Source: Scylla paramamosain
Lineage: Eukaryota; Arthropoda; Malacostraca; Decapoda; Portunidae
Direction of reading: 5' to 3'
Length of the DNA: 64,000 nucleotides
Assembly (NCBI RefSeq): GCF_035594125.1
Contig: NC_087152.1
Location: forward strand, 14,321,001-14,385,000
In this document: in pieces, positions 60,590 through 64,000 of the stretch
Layout: the number at the start of each line of letters is the position of its first letter
Position numbering within the stretch: the first letter of the stretch is position 1
The notes under the pieces: generated by a model
Seen by the model: the letters and a program-made list of their open reading frames with translations, nothing else
What the model was told of the DNA's origin: nothing
The model's database searches: none
Made by a program: the position numbers and the translations under genes

Positions 60590-60800
60590 AACTTTCACTT
60601 TTTCCTTATCCTTGGGATTTAACTGCATTTCAACCTATTGCAAGAAGATTGTGGATCTAATCTTTCACATTATGTTCATGACCTTTTCGTCACGTAATTT
60701 CCACCTTTTCCTTATATTAAGGACTTAGCTGCATTCAATACATTCCAAAAGGATGTGGGTCTAATCTTTCACAATATCTTTATATATGTAACTTTGATGT
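60590..60800. repeat. Two-copy tandem repeat, about 108 bp
   Basis: Blocks tttccttatccttgggattt ... gtggatctaatctttcacat and ttccttatattaaggactta ... gtgggtctaatctttcacaa lie about 108 bp apart. Confidence 0.8.
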
Positions 60801-60910
60801 TTTGCACTGCTAAACCTTTTAGAAATATCTTTATCCAAAAGCTTCTCCTGCATCCAACAGATCATAAACCATCTGCCTGATAGATGTGATTTATGTAAAG
60901 GAAGAGCAAC

Positions 60911-61508
60911 TCTCTAGCTAAAACAGCTTCTATGAAGTTAGGTGTTCTGAGTTGTCTCTGGCAGTTTTCCTTACCCCCTTCTCCCAGCTGTTAACTCTGT
61001 ACAGGGGCCTTATCCGTCCATTTATGGAGTATGCTTCACATGTGTGGGGGGTTCCATTTATATTGCTCTTTTAGACAGGGTGGAATCAAAAGCTTTTCGT
61101 TTTATCAGCGCCTCTCCTTTAACTGACTGTCTTCAGCCTCTCTCTCATCGCCCAAATGTTGCATCTCTTGCTATCTTCTACCGTTATTTTCATGCTAACT
61201 ACTCTTCTGATATTGCTAACTGCATGCCTACCCCACTCCGGGGGCCTCGCTGCACAATACTTTTTTCTTTCTCTCACTCCTATTCTGTTCACTTCTGTAA
61301 TGCAAGAGTTAACCAGCATTCTCATTCATTCATCCCTTTCCTTAGTAAACTCTGGAACTCCCTGCCTGCTTCTGTATTTCCTCCTTCTTATGACTTGAAC
61401 TCTTTCAAGAGGGAGGTTTCAAGACACTTACCTTCCGTCATCTGACTTTCCTTTCGGCAGTCTTTTGTTGTCCTTGGCCAGCGACCCTCATTAATAAAAA
61501 AAAAAAAA

Positions 61509-61539
<31 letters not shown>

Positions 61540-61545
61540 AAAAAA
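60911..61545 (+). mobile_element. LINE-A: 3' end of a jockey-like non-LTR retrotransposon, decayed
   Basis: The longest coding remnant in the window. Frames 60917-60980 (AKTASMKLGVLSCL), about 60980-61045 (LLTLYRGLIRPFMEYASHVW) and 61044-61445 (ALLDRVESKAFRFI, then HRPNVASLAIFYRYFH, later LWNSLPASVFPPSYDLNSFK) together form the C-terminal region after the catalytic domain of a jockey/I-type reverse transcriptase. Two frameshifts separate them, so the copy is dead. The last frame ends at tga 61443-61445. A 3' region with gttgtccttggccagcgacc and an AAATA-type A-rich tail at 61496-61545 follow. No target-site duplication was identified. The clade name is from recognition of the C-terminal motif, not from a search. 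Confidence 0.85.
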
Positions 61546-62066
61546 CTGATGATGTTTGTCAACAGAATTTTGGTCTTACTGTTTTAAGTTAGAAAGTTAT
61601 TAATTATTGTTGAGTCAGTATTGTAGTTTATTGCTCTCTTGTATCATCCCCTCCACTATGATTTATTAGTAATCTCCCCAGAACAAAATTTACTTTTCAT
61701 TTTCATGTCAATGAACACATTTTGAAGCGTTATTGCAACTGACAGGAGATACACGACTGCCAGTGCGTTGCTCCATCACGGCTTAACCTCTGATCTCTCT
61801 GTTAGTTCTGAATGCAGCCACAACTTTGAGATCTCAAGTAGCGCAGTAACTCGCTTCCCCCAGCTGCCAACTACACATTACCATGCAAACAAGTTTCAAC
61901 TTTTATTCTTTAAGAACATTCAATGCCAAATGCGAATTCAACGTTGACGTTATTGAATTTCCCCGCATTAAAAATCCCTGCTGAAACCTTGCGTCTCAAC
62001 TTATTGCTAAATCAGCTCCGATGGAAATGAAATTTTTATCTCTCTTTTCATGCTGTTTGATACAAG
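61546..62066. other. Unique stretch, no recognised feature
   Basis: No gene, RNA or element recognised. Confidence 0.4.
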
Positions 62067-62183
62067 GCATTCCTCAGGCTGTCGATGGGTGAGGTGGAGG
62101 GCAGGACACGGAGAGGAAGGTCCAAGCAGAGATGGATGGATGAACATTCTCGTTTATATAAAAGGAGTTCTCGTCATAGGTAA
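62067..62183 (+). mobile_element. LINE-C: C-terminal reverse transcriptase remnant
   Basis: The frame from 62067 reads AFLRLSMGEVEGRTRRGR and then SKQRWMDEHSRLYKR, ending at a stop at 62181-62183. A G-R-RGR-K-RWMD motif close to the C-terminus is typical of several non-LTR reverse transcriptases (RTE and related). It directly abuts the opposite-strand LINE-A piece. Too short to name a clade. Confidence 0.45.
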
Positions 62184-62187
62184 CATA

Positions 62188-62455
62188 AAATGCTTAAAAA
62201 AAGGTACACTGAAGTTACCAGTCCCTAGAGGATACAATCAAAAGGAATATTCAAAACTATGATTAGTGTCTTGAAGTGTCGCGAAAGAGTTAGAGTCATA
62301 GATGGAAGACAATACAGAAAGAGACAGGGAGTTGTCCCAGAGTTTACCAGTAACAAAGGAAGGACACAGCGAAAAAGTACAGTCGATGGGTGATCTGTAC
62401 GACAGGGCCTGGTGGAGGAGAGCAGTCAGAAATATGAAGCTCATACAGACGAGGG
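62188..62455 (-). mobile_element. LINE-A fragment with C-terminal codons
   Basis: Minus-strand translation (62238-62444) contains CPSFVTGKLWDNSLSLSV then SSIYDSNSF, clearly the same segment as FIPFLSKLWNSLPASVFPP...YDLNSF in the copy at 61044-61445. The downstream 3' region on the minus strand includes gactggtaacttcag, matching the 12211 copy. Frame is broken near the KLW segment (extra N) and by stops. Confidence 0.7.
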
Positions 62456-62919
62456 AAAATTAATCAAAGAATTAAGAATTTGCTGTCTTTTCCGCGAACT
62501 CTCATCTGTTAGCCACTCACTAACTACCACTGCTGCGACACAGAGGAACCAAAACACGCTATTCGTCATATTAATACTCGTACATCCTTGACTTAACTGA
62601 GTGTCCCCAGCGTATGACAGTCCGCCGCAGTGTTGCCTTCCTCTGTCTCCCTCCGCTAGTCATGATTAATGTGCCTCCAGGGACTTCCCACCTCCACTAT
62701 CCCCAAGAGCCACTGTTTCGCTGCTCCGAGCTTTGTACTCACCCTCGTTCAGTTAATTCCCCTTAGTAATTCATGAGTTAACTGGCGTCTTCTTTCTTTA
62801 ACCGATTTCGCCGGTAAGTTGTGGAGGACACGACCTCTTTCTTCGCCTCCACTTTTCTGCAAGTTAAACTCTTTCACGAGATAATCAAGAGTTCTTCCCA
62901 CTCTTTTTTTTCCTCTTTC
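62456..62919. other. Unique stretch, no recognised gene
   Basis: Moderate GC. No splice-bounded exon or element recognised. Confidence 0.4.
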
Positions 62920-63013
62920 GATCTTAGTCTTACTTTCTCACGAGTGTAGCTGTTCTTTTTTTTTTTTGCATGTGTTTATGTTACAGCTCCTGGCTTGCGT
63001 ATCTCCTTTGTTT

Positions 63014-63095
<82 letters not shown>

Positions 63096-63760
63096 ACGGA
63101 ACAGTAACGCAAGTCCTTCTCAGCAGCATTTGCAGTTTTTTTTTCGTATTTATGTTACAGCTCCCGGCCTGCGTATCTCTTTTTGGCTGAGGAAAGAAAA
63201 CAAAAATAAAAAGAAAAGAGCTACAATTGAAACAGTTGCGAAAGTCATTCTTAGGATTTTTCTCACAGGCTGTATTTTTTTTTTTTTGTAGTTTGTAGTT
63301 TGTTACAGCTCCTGGCTTACGCACTATCTCCTTTGACTAAGGAATAAAAAAGAGAGAAAGCTAAAAGATACTCGTGCAAATGAAAGAGTAGTGAAAGTTT
63401 TTCTTTGTCTTACTTTCTCACAAGATATAGCTTTTGCTGTTTGCTTTTGTCGTACTTTTGTCGTACGTATCTCCTTAGGCAGAGGGGGGGAAAAAAGAAA
63501 GTAAAGGATACAAATGAAATAGCAACGAAAGTTTTTTTTGCAGCTTTTCTTTTTTTTTTTTTTCTCTCTCTCTCTCTCTCTCTCTTTCTCGTCACAGCTT
63601 AAATTTACAACTCCTGTCCTGTGTATCTCCTTTGGAAGAGAAAAGAAAAAGAAAAAGAAAAAATCTACATGTAAAACAATAGCGAAAGAAATATATTCCT
63701 TGTTCCTGCTTCCATTACCACACAAAACCATGCAAGGGAAACCTTTCTTGCTTCTCTATG
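62920..63760. repeat. Tandem array, about 145-155 bp unit, 5 copies
   Basis: Block gttacagctcctggcttgcg then tatctcctttg begins near 62980, 63155, 63301, 63445 and 63602. Each unit has a T run before it (near 62955, 63135, 63278, 63530) and gaaacagttgcgaaag-like and cttactttctcac-like blocks after it. The first spacing is lengthened by the GA run at 63015. Confidence 0.85.
63015..63092. repeat. (GA)n microsatellite in monomer 1 of the 62920 array
   Basis: Follows tatctcctttgtttgaagag; sister monomers have gctgaggaaagaaa or gaagagaaaagaaa here. Confidence 0.96.
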
Positions 63761-64000
63761 AGCTGATTACGTTAAGCTGCATTAAGCGAGACGAAGACAA
63801 ACGAATATCATCAGCGTAATACGTGAAGCCTGAGGATGCATTGTGTGTATCTGGCTTCTGAGACTGAGAGAAATGACTGTTTTTGTGACGAAGCATCAGT
63901 CATTACCTCCATTGCTTTCAGTATTTTTTTCTGCAGTTTTACAGCCTCTCTTGGGGGTAAGTGTACGTATGGAAACTGAAGGTATATTTATGGCCGTGTA
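63761..64000. other. Unique stretch at the window end
   Basis: No feature recognised. Confidence 0.4.

Overview
The window is eukaryotic and looks like intronic or intergenic DNA of a decapod crustacean, most likely a crab; the species call is inference. Three things support this. Long pure dinucleotide runs, mostly (GA)n/(CT)n and (CA)n/(GT)n of 60-145 bp, recur every 1-2 kb. Non-LTR retrotransposon fragments are of kinds I recognise as common in crab and shrimp DNA. No bacterial operons, ribosome binding sites or intact long genes are present. Nearly all long open frames are translations of simple repeats (poly-SL, RE, TH, CV, IY) or of T-, CT- or AAG-rich tracts, and they are not annotated as genes.

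Only one good exon candidate was found: positions 46975-47054 (+), with a pyrimidine-rich acceptor, a strong start context, 16 codons and a phase-1 donor. No partner exon was recognised, so the rest of the window may be its introns and flanks. A weak promoter candidate lies near 28796-28890 and a GC-rich patch at 3050-3300.

Mobile elements are short, decayed, 5'-truncated fragments. LINE-A (jockey-like C-terminus; 3' end carries a ccttggccag core and an AAATA-type tail) lies at 60911-61545 (+), with minus-strand pieces at 55-110, 12211-12340, 44751-44845 and 62188-62455. LINE-B (CR1-like C-terminus, tail with ttatgttc-type 8-mers) lies at 2270-2865 and 47990-48662 (+), and at 29305-29505, 29626-29692 and 44159-44345 (-). 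LINE-C is a short remnant at 62067-62183. Two copies of a SINE-like repeat ending in (CA)n lie at 12795-12987 and 14060-14252, and a tRNA-like Pol III promoter pair sits at 59773-59840.

The dominant structure is a series of more than twenty different, degenerate, low-copy tandem arrays whose monomers are mostly 115-175 bp (a few 55-110 bp). The clearest are 1350-1923, 4985-5520, 7960-8580, 10040-11190, 20540-21240, 22500-22960, 26040-27080, 34150-35615, 36720-38100, 38290-40420, 42790-43620, 44470-45760, 46190-46770, 50080-51330, 56640-57015, 59040-59640 and 62920-63760. One family of about 130 bp is both tandem (36720-38100, 4985-5520) and dispersed in both orientations. In several arrays a long (GA)n or (CT)n run sits inside one monomer at a place where sister monomers have only a short purine or pyrimidine stretch. 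All periods were measured by eye from spacing of recurring motifs and are approximate.
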